NCBI RefSeq assembly: GCF_043099285.1
Contig: NZ_CP170723.1
Location: forward strand, 3,906,001-3,970,000
Origin: Oryzobacter telluris
GTDB lineage: Bacteria > Actinomycetota > Actinomycetes > Actinomycetales > Dermatophilaceae
Reading direction: 5' to 3'
Length of the DNA: 64,000 bases
Positions within the stretch are counted from its first letter, which is position 1. Each line of letters starts with the position of its first letter. The notes beneath the pieces are model-generated. The model saw only the letters and a list, made by a program, of their open reading frames with translations. It did not search any database and was not told the origin of the DNA. Positions 32,622-41,857 of this stretch are shown in pieces. The position numbers and the translations under genes are program-made.

Positions 32622-33344
32622 ATGACGACGATCGCGACCCGCCCGGCGACCCCGGCGACCCGCCCGGCGACCCCGGCGACCCGACCCGCGACCCCGACGC
32701 GACGGCCCACCCGGCCGACCCACGCCGACCTGCGCACCCTGACCGCCACCGAGCGTCGCGGCGCCCGCCTCGCCGGCGCCTCCCTCCTCGTCCTCACGCT
32801 GGTGTCGCTGCCGGCCGCCGCGCTGCTCGGCGGCGCGGCCGCGCCGGGCGACCGGGCGACGCGGGTCGGGATCGGTCTGGCCTTCCTCGTCGTCGCGGTC
32901 CTCGACGTCGTCGCCGCCTGGGGCCTGCACCTGCTGCTGCGGCGGCGCGCCACCCCCGCGTCGACCGCCCAGCTCGTGAGCCGCAGCGGCTACGCCGTCC
33001 TGCTCGCCGGCGCGGCGGTCGTCCTCACCTGGCCCGGTGGCGCGGGGACCGTCGGCTTCGAGCGCGACTGGTCGCTCGCCCTCGTCGTGTTCGGCCTGCA
33101 CCTCGTCATCGCGGGAATCGCCCTGTGGCGCTCCCGGATCGCGCCCAAGGCGGTGGCCGTCATCACCGCCGTGGCCGGACTCGCCTACCTGCTCGACGAC
33201 GTCCTCACCCGCGCCGCCGACGTCACGGTCACCCCCTACCTCGTGCCCCTGATGCTCGGTGAGCTCGTCCTCCTGGGCTGGCTGCTGCGCACCTCCCGTC
33301 GCCCCCGGGTCCCGGCCACGGCTGCTGCCGTCGGGGCCGCCTGA
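32622..33344 (+). CDS. DUF4386-like membrane protein with N-terminal Thr/Pro repeats
   Basis: A 240-residue protein with about six hydrophobic helices from residue 50 onwards, beginning with ASLLVLTLVSLPAAALLGGA. The layout and length resemble DUF4386 membrane proteins, which are uncharacterised. Residues 6-26 are three copies of a seven-residue unit TRPATPA, encoded by a 21-bp tandem repeat (32637-32699), two copies exact and the third diverged. CACGCT six bases before the ATG suggests a leaderless transcript. The repeat could change length by slippage. Confidence 0.75.
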   Translation: MTTIATRPATPATRPATPATRPATPTRRPTRPTHADLRTLTATERRGARLAGASLLVLTLVSLPAAALLGGAAAPGDRATRVGIGLAFLVVAVLDVVAAWGLHLLLRRRATPASTAQLVSRSGYAVLLAGAAVVLTWPGGAGTVGFERDWSLALVVFGLHLVIAGIALWRSRIAPKAVAVITAVAGLAYLLDDVLTRAADVTVTPYLVPLMLGELVLLGWLLRTSRRPRVPATAAAVGAA

Positions 33345-33416
33345 GGCACCGACGGTTGCCTGCGCTGCCGACCGAGATGGCTCCAACGGGCCATGGGACC
33401 GCGACGCCGCCGTTCC

Positions 33417-33422
33417 TACGCT
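33417..33422 (+). promoter_or_regulatory. -10 element of a probable leaderless transcript (ATP-grasp gene)
   Basis: TACGCT is followed by six bases and the GTG taken as the start of the PGM1-like ligase. It supports that GTG over the ATG 36 bp upstream, which would lie before the promoter. Confidence 0.45.
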
Positions 33423-33428
33423 GGTCCG

Positions 33429-35030
33429 GTGGCGACCTCCGCGGGCCCGCGGGAGCGGCTCGACGAGGCGTTGCGCGCCAACAGCCCCGGGTCGTCGGTC
33501 GAGCACGTCGTCGTGGCCCTGCCCTCGTTCAGCATGGGCGAGACCCTGCTGTCGCACTACGCGCCGCGGCTCGCCGCGCTGGAGCACCGGTACCTCCTCG
33601 CGTCCGTGCTGACCGGCCGCATCCCCGGCGCGCACTTCGTGCTCGTCACCAGCGGCGAGCCGGGCCCGGCGGTCCTCGACTACTACGCGCGGCTCGCTCG
33701 CCCCGACCGCCCGCACGAGGCCCGGCGGCGCCTGTCGTGCGTCGTCGTGCCCGACCCCTCCCCGCGCGGGGTGTCGGCCAAGCTGCTCGACCGCCCCGAC
33801 CTCCTCGCCGGGCTGCGCGACCTGGTCGGTGGCCGCCCGGTCCTCGTCGAGCCCTGGAACGTCACGGCCGACGAGGTGGAGGTCGCCCGCGCCCTCGGCG
33901 CCCCGCTCAACGGCACCCACCCCGCCCTCTGGCCGCTCGGCTTCAAGAGCTCGGGGCGGCGCCTGTTCGTGGAGGCCGGGGTGCCGGTGCCGTGCGGGGT
34001 CGAGGACGTGCACGACGTGGTGGAGGTCGCCGCGGCGATCGCGTCGATGCGCCGGACCCGTCCCCACCTCGACCGCGTCGTGGTCAAGCAGGACAACAGC
34101 GGTGCGGGGGACGGCAACTGGGTCATGCCGACGCGCGACGGACAGGGTTGTCGGGTGCCACCGGAACGCCTGCGCACCGATGCCCTGGCCGACCTCCCCG
34201 ACTGGTTCACCCGTGACCTCGCGGCCGGAGGTGTCGTCGAGGAGCTCGTCGCGGGGCAGCGGGTGACGAGCCCGAGCGCCCAGGTCGACCTCCGACCGGA
34301 TGGCGAGGTCCGCCTCCTCTCGACGCACGAGCAGGTGCTCGGCGGGGACAACGGCCAGGTGTTCACCGGCTGCCGGTTCCCAGCGGACCCGGCGTACGCC
34401 GCGGTCGTCGGGCGCCACGCCCTCGCGGTGGCGCGCCGCGTCGCGCGCGAGGGTGCGCTGGGACGCGTGGCCGTCGACTTCGTGGCCGTCCGACGGCGGC
34501 GCACCTGGGCCGTGTACGGCCTCGAGCTCAACCTGCGCAAGGGCGGCACGACCCATCCCTTCGCGGCCCTTCGCCACCTCGTCCCCGGGTCGTACGACCC
34601 GGACCCCGGTCGCTGGGTGGCCGACGCCGACGGTCGGCCGCGGTGCTACCGCTCGAGCGACGCCGTCCTCGACGCGGCCTGGCTGGGCCTCGACCCCGCC
34701 CACGTCATCGAGGGGCTCGGTGCCGCGGGCCTGGCGTTCGACCACGCCACGGGCACGGGCATCGTGCTGCACTCCCTGTCCTCCCTCGCGGTCGACGGCC
34801 GGGTCGGCGTCACCGCCATCGGACGCAGCGTGGCGGAGGCCGAGGACCTGTTCGAGGCGCTCCCGGTGGCGGTCCACGGCCTCACCGCGCACGGCACCGC
34901 CGCCGGACCCATGGGCACGGCGGCGGCGGTGGGACGGCGTCACTCGAGCGAGAAGCCCTCGACGTCGACGTCACGCCAGCCACCCGAGCCGTTGACCGTG
35001 CGGTCGACGGCGGTGGCCCGCAGGACGTAG
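33429..35030 (+). CDS. ATP-grasp peptide ligase, PGM1-like
   Basis: About 533 residues. The N-terminal part (residues 1-190) resembles a pre-ATP-grasp domain with HVVVALPSFSMGETLLSHYA. The centre has VVVKQDNSGAGDG, a nucleotide-loop sequence. ELNLRKGGTTHPF supplies the usual Mg-binding Glu and Asn. The C-terminal domain (DHATGTGIVLHSLSSL, VGVTAIGRS) matches the C-terminal region of PGM1, the peptide ligase of pheganomycin biosynthesis. It should join a carboxylate to an amine with ATP, but the substrates are unknown. The final 91 bp overlap the convergent 736-residue gene, and the last 40 or so residues look unstructured. Confidence 0.8.
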   Translation: MATSAGPRERLDEALRANSPGSSVEHVVVALPSFSMGETLLSHYAPRLAALEHRYLLASVLTGRIPGAHFVLVTSGEPGPAVLDYYARLARPDRPHEARRRLSCVVVPDPSPRGVSAKLLDRPDLLAGLRDLVGGRPVLVEPWNVTADEVEVARALGAPLNGTHPALWPLGFKSSGRRLFVEAGVPVPCGVEDVHDVVEVAAAIASMRRTRPHLDRVVVKQDNSGAGDGNWVMPTRDGQGCRVPPERLRTDALADLPDWFTRDLAAGGVVEELVAGQRVTSPSAQVDLRPDGEVRLLSTHEQVLGGDNGQVFTGCRFPADPAYAAVVGRHALAVARRVAREGALGRVAVDFVAVRRRRTWAVYGLELNLRKGGTTHPFAALRHLVPGSYDPDPGRWVADADGRPRCYRSSDAVLDAAWLGLDPAHVIEGLGAAGLAFDHATGTGIVLHSLSSLAVDGRVGVTAIGRSVAEAEDLFEALPVAVHGLTAHGTAAGPMGTAAAVGRRHSSEKPSTSTSRQPPEPLTVRSTAVARRT

Positions 35031-37150
35031 CCGCACGCGAGCATGCCCGCGGTGTCGAACTCCCACGTGCCGGAGGTCCCACTGGTCGGGGCGGCCGGGT
35101 AGGCCGTCGCGCCCGTGATCGTCCAGCGCGGGTTCCCGCCGGGCGTCGTCGCCGAGTAGGCCGCACCCTCCACGGCGAGCCCGATGCTGTCGAAGTGCTC
35201 GTCGGTGGCGCTGAACGTGCCCGAGATGATCGCGCCGACGGGGAACTTCATGCACGACCCGGCCGGGATCGAGGGCTGGCCGGGCATCCGGTAGCTCGTG
35301 ATCTCGACGTCGACGTCGGGCTCGGCCTGGTCGAGGTACAGGCGGACGCGCTGGCGCGTGGTGCTGTCCGGGCAGGTGATGACCTGCGCCGCGTATTCGG
35401 TCCCGAACGGGTCCTTGCTGCGCAGCTCGACCTCCCACAGGCCGGTCCGCGGCCGCGACTCCCACGGGTAGAGCAGGTTCCCGACGACCCGGCGCCAGCC
35501 GGTACCGGACGGGTCGGGGTCCTCGAGGTAGGTGAACCAGCCGCCGGCGTCGGCGACCTGGGTCACCGGGTACTGCGTCGGCGCCCCGCCGCCCACCGAC
35601 TCCGTGACCGTCACGGTGAACGTGGTCCGCAGCTCCTCGGTCGCGAGAACCGCGCCGCCGGAACCGATCTGGCGCGCGATGAGCTTGTACTTCATCAGCG
35701 GCGAGGAGCGGTCGGGCGCACCGGGGATGAAGCCGGCGATGGAGATGCCGGCACCGAACGGGCGGGTGTGGCTCAGCGTCTTGCCGGTGGTCGGGTGGAC
35801 CTGGCACACGGCGTAGCCGCTGACGCTCTCGAGCACCGGGGCCAGCGGGGTGACCGCACCCGAGGGCAGCTCGAAGGTGGCCTCCTCGCGGTTGCCCCAG
35901 GTGGGACGCCAGTCGGGGTCGCCGGGCGGCGGCGCCACCTGCCACGACAGGATCGCGCGCACCCTCGGCTGCACGGCACCGTCGGAGCACGCCTTGCGGT
36001 GCGCGTACGAGCCGAGCGGCTGGTACACCGAGAAGCGCAGGCCGTCATCGGGCACGGACTCGTCGTGGACGACGGTGGCCGTCGTGCCGACGTAGCTCCA
36101 GCCCGAGCCCCAGTCGACCCAGAACGCGACGTGCTCGGTGGACCCCGCGGAGCACGGGGACCCGTTGTACCCGAACGGCTTCTTCACCGTGAAGACCCCG
36201 ACGAGGGCATCCTCCACCGGGTCGTAGCCGACGCAGCCGAGCTCCTCGTAGGTCGTGTCGCCGTCGGTCTTGAACAGGTCGACGAACAGGTCCTGGATCT
36301 TCAGGTCGATGCTCGCCGCGAGGGAGGTGAAGGCCGGCGACACCGGACCACCGTTCGGCGACGGCAGGGCCGCGGGCGAGAGCCCGCTGGCCTGCGCCTC
36401 GAGCAGGGCCGGGAGCGCGAACCGGTGTGCGGGCACCTTGGCCTGCGCGTAGGTCTTGGCCAGCTCGGGCAGGTCGGGCGTCGGCACGGGCGTCAGGGTG
36501 ACGGGCGTCGACAGGTCGATGGTCTGCGCGAGCACGCTCGTCAGCTTGATCGAGTCGACCTCGACGAGGTCGTGCCACGTCGGGTACCGCCGGTTGCGCG
36601 GGCGCACCCGCACGTCGACGACGTTCCCCCAGGGCGGCGACCAGTTCGGCTGTCCCGCAGGCGGGGCCACGTTCCACGACAGGATCGCGCGCACGAGCGG
36701 CTGGTTCGGGATCCAGCACAGCGTGTGCCAGAACGGGGTCACGACGTTGACGGCGTGGTCGAGCGGGCGCGGGCCCGAGGTGTCGTGGACGGCGAACGAG
36801 TCGGTGCCCGCGTCGTTCCACGTGGCGCCGTCGTCGGTGGAGACGTAGAACCGCACGTGCTCGAGCGACCCCGCGGCACACAGTGGTCCCGAGTACCCGG
36901 TGTTGGCGTTGATCCGCACGACGGCGGTCAGCTGGTCCATCGAGGGTGTGAGGCCGACGCACGTCAGCCGCTCGAAGGTCGTGTTGCCCTCGACCTCCTT
37001 CAGGCCCTCGATGCCGAGCAGGTCGAAGGGCAGCTTCGCCCCCGCGACGGCGGTGAGGGCCAGCGTGTGGCGCCGGGCCCGCACGAGGCTCTCGGTCACC
37101 TGGACCTTGGGCTCCTTCTGTCCCAACGGTCTGCGTGGCTTGGTGGTCAT
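34940..37150 (-). CDS. Unknown 736-residue protein with an internal duplication
   Basis: I do not recognise the family. The ATG at 37150 follows GGGAGGAG by 7 bases; no signal peptide is present. Residues about 55-182 and 297-427 are copies of one domain: each has a TT-(F/Y)E-L-CVG opening, then GY-G--C-AGS-EHV-F, a VHD step, RAILSW-VAPP, and P-WGN at the end. The C-terminal 300 residues look like beta sandwiches (TFTVTVTESVGGG, GLWEVELRSKDPFG, GTWEFDTAGMLACGYVLRAT) of the kind that bind carbohydrate or protein. The paired cysteines in each copy suggest an oxidising or metal-binding setting. It converges on and overlaps the PGM1-like gene. Confidence 0.88.
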   Translation of the reverse strand: MTTKPRRPLGQKEPKVQVTESLVRARRHTLALTAVAGAKLPFDLLGIEGLKEVEGNTTFERLTCVGLTPSMDQLTAVVRINANTGYSGPLCAAGSLEHVRFYVSTDDGATWNDAGTDSFAVHDTSGPRPLDHAVNVVTPFWHTLCWIPNQPLVRAILSWNVAPPAGQPNWSPPWGNVVDVRVRPRNRRYPTWHDLVEVDSIKLTSVLAQTIDLSTPVTLTPVPTPDLPELAKTYAQAKVPAHRFALPALLEAQASGLSPAALPSPNGGPVSPAFTSLAASIDLKIQDLFVDLFKTDGDTTYEELGCVGYDPVEDALVGVFTVKKPFGYNGSPCSAGSTEHVAFWVDWGSGWSYVGTTATVVHDESVPDDGLRFSVYQPLGSYAHRKACSDGAVQPRVRAILSWQVAPPPGDPDWRPTWGNREEATFELPSGAVTPLAPVLESVSGYAVCQVHPTTGKTLSHTRPFGAGISIAGFIPGAPDRSSPLMKYKLIARQIGSGGAVLATEELRTTFTVTVTESVGGGAPTQYPVTQVADAGGWFTYLEDPDPSGTGWRRVVGNLLYPWESRPRTGLWEVELRSKDPFGTEYAAQVITCPDSTTRQRVRLYLDQAEPDVDVEITSYRMPGQPSIPAGSCMKFPVGAIISGTFSATDEHFDSIGLAVEGAAYSATTPGGNPRWTITGATAYPAAPTSGTSGTWEFDTAGMLACGYVLRATAVDRTVNGSGGWRDVDVEGFSLE

Positions 37151-37270
37151 GGCAGGGCTCCTCCCTGTTGGGGGGACCCCTGGCGACATCGGCCCCCCGG
37201 CTACCCACCTAGGAGGGGGTGGCGCGGGGCCGTGATACCCGGGCGGACGCGCGGAGGGTGTCGCCGCAGG

Positions 37271-38458
37271 TCAGCGCGAGACGAGCATGGCGCGCGCCGC
37301 GGCGCGCAGGTCGCCGGTGCCGTCGGCGGCCACGGCGTCGCGCATCCGCTGGTAGCCGGCCCCGGCGCGCAGCATGTCCTCGATGCCGGCCAGCTCGCGC
37401 TCGCAGCCCAGCCGCCGGGCCGCCGGTGCCAGGCGGTCGAGCAGGTCGTGGAGGTCGTCGGTGACCAGGGCCTCGTTGCTCGCCGCGTCGGTGATGACGA
37501 TCGCCTCGAGGCCGTAGCGGGCCGCCCGCCACTTGTTCTCCTGCACGTGCCACGGGGGCAGCGGCGGCGGGAGGGTGCCGTCATCGAGGCGGTCCTCGAG
37601 GTGGCGGACCAGGCAGTGGATGAGCGCGGCCACGGCGGCCACGTCCTCGACCCTCGACAGCCCGTCGCAGGCCCGGACCTCGATGGTGCCCAGCCGCATC
37701 GACGGCCGGATGTCCCAGCGCAGCTCGCTGGGGTCGGTGATGACCCCGGTGGTGAACATGTCGGCGAGGTAGGCCCGGTACTGCGCCCACGTCTCGAACT
37801 GGAAGGGCAGCCCGGCGGTCGGGAGCTGCTGGAAGAGCATCGTGCGGTTGCTCGCGTACCCCGTGTCCTCCCCCGACCAGTACGGCGACGACGCGCACAG
37901 CGCCGTGAGGTGCGGGTGGTAGGTGAGCAGCGCGTTGACCAGCGGCCACACCTTCGCCGCCGAGCGCACCCCAACGTGCACGTGCACCCCGAAGATCACC
38001 ATCTGGCGGCCCCACCACTGGGTGCGGTCGATGAGCGTGGCGTACCGCTGCCCGTCGGTGACCTCCTGGTCGGCCCACCGCGCGAGCGGGTGCGACCCGC
38101 CCCCGTAGAGGTCGACGCCGAGGGTGTCGGCGGCGCGCCGCACGTGGTCGAGGCCGTCGGCGAGGTCGGCCGCGGCCTCGGCGGCGTTGGCGCACACCCC
38201 GGTCGTCAGCTCGACGGTGTTGGTGAGCAGCTCCTTGGTCACCGTCCCGCGCCGGGCCCGCCGCGCGTGACCCAGCGTGTCGGCCTCCTCGGTGAGGGCG
38301 AGCAGCTCCTTGGCCCGCGGCACGAGGTCGAGGGTCGTGGGGTCCACCAGGCCGAGCTCCCACTCCACCCCGAGGGTTCGCTCGCGCGACGGCGGGAAGG
38401 TGAGCGACTCCACGAGGGCCGCGACGTCGACCGGTCCGGTGCCCTCGGAGATGGTCAT
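37271..38458 (-). CDS. Glutamate-cysteine ligase-like carboxylate-amine ligase, YbdK type
   Basis: A 395-residue enzyme of the GCS2/YbdK family. TLGVEWELGLVDP (about 28-40), NTVELTTGVC, FGVHVHVGV and NRTMLFQQLPTAGLPFQFE are its ATP- and substrate-binding blocks. YbdK itself has weak gamma-glutamylcysteine ligase activity, but actinobacteria usually make mycothiol rather than glutathione, so the true substrates here may differ. The ATG has TACGCT seven bases upstream. It starts 53 bp from the stop of the sterol-desaturase gene on the same strand. Confidence 0.88.
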   Translation of the reverse strand: MTISEGTGPVDVAALVESLTFPPSRERTLGVEWELGLVDPTTLDLVPRAKELLALTEEADTLGHARRARRGTVTKELLTNTVELTTGVCANAAEAAADLADGLDHVRRAADTLGVDLYGGGSHPLARWADQEVTDGQRYATLIDRTQWWGRQMVIFGVHVHVGVRSAAKVWPLVNALLTYHPHLTALCASSPYWSGEDTGYASNRTMLFQQLPTAGLPFQFETWAQYRAYLADMFTTGVITDPSELRWDIRPSMRLGTIEVRACDGLSRVEDVAAVAALIHCLVRHLEDRLDDGTLPPPLPPWHVQENKWRAARYGLEAIVITDAASNEALVTDDLHDLLDRLAPAARRLGCERELAGIEDMLRAGAGYQRMRDAVAADGTGDLRAAARAMLVSR

Positions 38459-38465
38459 GGCGTCC

Positions 38466-38471
38466 AGCGTA
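38466..38471 (-). promoter_or_regulatory. -10 element of a probable leaderless transcript (YbdK-type ligase)
   Basis: TACGCT on the minus strand, then seven bases, then the ATG. It indicates that the ligase has its own promoter rather than depending on the gene upstream. Confidence 0.5.
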
Positions 38472-38511
38472 GTGGCGTCCGCACAGGTCAGACCGGGCGA
38501 GCGAGGCCGGC

Positions 38512-39702
<1,191 letters not shown>

Positions 39703-39744
39703 GGCGCATCGGCCTTTCGTCGGGGGCGGCGGTGCCCAGCAGGT

Positions 39745-39756
39745 TACCCGCGGGTA
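39745..39756. promoter_or_regulatory. Palindrome TACCCGCGGGTA upstream of the desaturase-family gene
   Basis: A perfect 12-bp palindrome about 43 bp before the start. With flanks it reads GTTACCCGCGGGTAG, similar to a second site, TTACTCACGGGTAA, at 41673-41686. Both resemble the TTACYNNNRGTAA form of some actinobacterial TetR-type lipid regulators; the identity of any binder is unknown. Confidence 0.4.
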
Positions 39757-39814
39757 GCCCGATGGTGCGGCGAAGTGTGACGCAGCGAGCACGCCGGCCG
39801 GCCGCCTCCTCGCG

Positions 39815-40387
39815 TCAGCCCCGGGACCGCGGCCGGACCGGCCGCAGGCGCAGCACCTGCGCCGGCTCGCCCGGCAGGGCGGTGGACACCTCGGTCGCGA
39901 GGACGACGACGGCGTGCTCGCCCTCGCGCACCGGCAGCCGCGGGACGTGGTTGGGCACCTCGGCCGTGACGAGCACACCCCCGGCCGTCGTGGGGTCGAG
40001 CGCGCCCTCGGCGACCGGGGCGTCGAGGAGCCAGACCGTGGCGACGACCTCGCCCTCGGGCACGGCGTCGAACGAGCCGGGCCAGGGCTCGCGCAGGAGC
40101 AGGACGTCGTCGGAGTCGGTGAGCGTGGCGTTGGTGGCGTCGCGGTACCGCACCCACGCCGGCCCGGTGTAGAACGCGGTGCAGGCCGCCGTGCGGGCGT
40201 CGTCGCTGGGGAAGGAGCGCAGCCAGACGAAGCGGTCGCGGTCGGCGAGGTCCTCGTAGCGACCGTGCAGGCGCATGCCGGCCTCCACCTGGGGGCCCAC
40301 GAGCTCGCCCTCGAACAGGTCGACGAGGTCGTCGAGGCCGCCGGGCACCAGCGTGTACTGGCGCAGCTCGAACAGGTCGGTGCTCAT
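39815..40387 (-). CDS. NIPSNAP-family protein
   Basis: A 190-residue protein beginning with FELRQYTLVPGGLDDLVDLF, the usual ferredoxin-like start of NIPSNAP proteins. FVWLRSFPSDDARTAACTAF and FYTGPAWVRYRDATNATL complete the first domain. A second, divergent copy of the fold probably follows from residue 95. The function of bacterial members is unknown; some sit with small-molecule catabolic genes. TAGCGT lies seven bases before the ATG. It is followed by nothing on its strand until the desaturase gene 113 bp away. Confidence 0.8.
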   Translation of the reverse strand: MSTDLFELRQYTLVPGGLDDLVDLFEGELVGPQVEAGMRLHGRYEDLADRDRFVWLRSFPSDDARTAACTAFYTGPAWVRYRDATNATLTDSDDVLLLREPWPGSFDAVPEGEVVATVWLLDAPVAEGALDPTTAGGVLVTAEVPNHVPRLPVREGEHAVVVLATEVSTALPGEPAQVLRLRPVRPRSRG

Positions 40388-40394
40388 GGCGCGG

Positions 40395-40400
40395 ACGCTA
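40395..40400 (-). promoter_or_regulatory. -10 element of a probable leaderless transcript (NIPSNAP gene)
   Basis: TAGCGT on the minus strand, seven bases before the ATG. It lies within 10 bp of the stop of the upstream regulator gene, so the NIPSNAP gene has its own promoter. Confidence 0.5.
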
Positions 40401-41012
40401 CGGCCGCCCACCGACATCGGCCCCGTCCCCGCCGGGCACCTCGTCGTCACGCCCGGACGGCGGGAGCTGCGGGTACCCGGGGATGGGGTAGATCCCCACC
40501 GCCATCCCGTAGGTCGTGCCGCCGCTGCGCGGGAGGCGGTCGAACTCCTCCACGAGGTCGCGGATGCGGGTCCAGAACTCCTCGGCGCGCTCCTCGGGGA
40601 TGCGGGCGTGCCGCAGGAAGGACCAGAGCCGCCGCTCGTCGTCGGCCGCCACCGACTCGGCCGCGGCGACCTCGAAGTCGTTCTGGTCGGTGGGCAGGTC
40701 GGCGCCGTCGACGGCGATCGTCACCGTGCGGGCCGCGCGCCCGTAGAAGCGCTCCTCCACCGCCCGGACCCGCCGGGTGCGGACGACCTGGAGCAGCCCG
40801 GCGTCGTGGAGCACACCGACGTGGTGGGCGACGGTGCCCTTGGGCCGGCCGGTGGCCTGCGCGAGCTCGGCGACGGAGGCCGCCCGCTCGGTCAGCAGGC
40901 CGAGGATGGTCGTGCGCAGCGGGTGCGCGAGGGCGCGCACCTGAGCGGCCCGGGTCAGGACCAGGCGGTCGGCGAGGTCGTGGCCGGGCGGCGTGACCGG
41001 GTGGCGCTCCAT
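40398..41012 (-). CDS. Winged-helix (ArsR/PadR-like) transcriptional regulator
   Basis: A 204-residue regulator. ALAHPLRTTILGLLTERAAS and ATGRPKGTVAHHVGVLHDAGLL form an ArsR-type winged helix (about residues 27-80). The C-terminal half, with FEVAAAESVAADDERRLWSF, resembles the effector domain of helix-turn-helix_20-type regulators. No metal-binding cysteine cluster is visible, so it probably senses an organic ligand. It is divergent from the hydrolase gene, with two CCGATCA repeats between them. Confidence 0.85.
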   Translation of the reverse strand: MERHPVTPPGHDLADRLVLTRAAQVRALAHPLRTTILGLLTERAASVAELAQATGRPKGTVAHHVGVLHDAGLLQVVRTRRVRAVEERFYGRAARTVTIAVDGADLPTDQNDFEVAAAESVAADDERRLWSFLRHARIPEERAEEFWTRIRDLVEEFDRLPRSGGTTYGMAVGIYPIPGYPQLPPSGRDDEVPGGDGADVGGRP

Positions 41013-41033
41013 CGAGGATGGAGACTACAGTCA

Positions 41034-41058
41034 CCGATCAATCGAGATTTCCCGATCA
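41034..41058. promoter_or_regulatory. Direct CCGATCA repeats between regulator and hydrolase
   Basis: CCGATCA at 41034-41040 and 41052-41058, 18 bp apart, lie in the 60-bp divergent region. They are candidate operator half-sites for the adjacent winged-helix regulator. Confidence 0.4.
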
Positions 41059-41072
41059 TTGGAGCCGTCGTC

Positions 41073-41651
41073 ATGACCGAGGTCGTCCTCTTCCACCACG
41101 TCCAGGGGCTCACGCCCGGGGTGCACGCGCTCGCCGACGCCCTGCGCGGCGCCGGCCACACCGTCCACACCCCCGACTTCTTCGACGGCGCCACCTACGC
41201 CTCCATCGAGGAGGGGTTCGCGGCGGTACAGGCCAAGGGCGGCGGACCGGCGCGCGACGCGTGGGCCGACGCCGCCGTGGCCGACCTGCCCGACGAGGTC
41301 GTCTACGCCGGCATCTCGCTCGGCGTGATGTCGGCGCAGCGCCTGGCCCAGACCCGTCCCGGCGCGCTGGGGGCGGTCCTCCTCGAGGCCTTCGTGCCGC
41401 CGGAGGCCTTCGACACCCCGTGGCCGGCGGGCATCCCGCTGCAGGTGCACGGGATGGAGCGCGACCCCTTCTTCGGGCTCGAGGGCGACCTCGACGCCGC
41501 CCGCGAGGCCGCCACGGCCTCCGGCGACATCGAGCTGTTCGTGTACCCGGGCGAGGTCCACCTCTTCACCGACTCCTCCCTCCCGACCTTCGACGAGGGG
41601 GCCACCGCACAGGTCGTCGACCGGGTGCTGGGGCTGCTCGGACGGGTGTGA
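41073..41651 (+). CDS. Dienelactone-hydrolase-family protein
   Basis: A 192-residue alpha/beta hydrolase. VVLFHHVQGLTPGVHALADA is the first strand and oxyanion region, and VVYAGISLGVMSAQRLA carries the nucleophile elbow G-I-S-L-G with Ser in place of the Cys used by true dienelactone hydrolases. PLQVHGMERDPFF and VYPGEVHLF supply the likely Asp and His. It probably hydrolyses a small ester or lactone. It is transcribed away from the winged-helix regulator, which presumably controls it. Confidence 0.82.
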   Translation: MTEVVLFHHVQGLTPGVHALADALRGAGHTVHTPDFFDGATYASIEEGFAAVQAKGGGPARDAWADAAVADLPDEVVYAGISLGVMSAQRLAQTRPGALGAVLLEAFVPPEAFDTPWPAGIPLQVHGMERDPFFGLEGDLDAAREAATASGDIELFVYPGEVHLFTDSSLPTFDEGATAQVVDRVLGLLGRV

Positions 41652-41857
41652 CTCCCGCTGGTGCGCAACCGGTTACTCACGGGTAATGGCCCGTCTAGGG
41701 GGAGGTAAAGGTTCCTCCATAACCGTCCGGACCGGTGTCCCGAAAGCCCCGAGACCCCCGTGGAGCGACGTAAGTTCCCCTGTTCATGACCCCCCGGCGG
41801 CCTCATCGACAGGGCCGGAACCGCATCCACACGCGACGGGGATGGAGGACGATTCAC

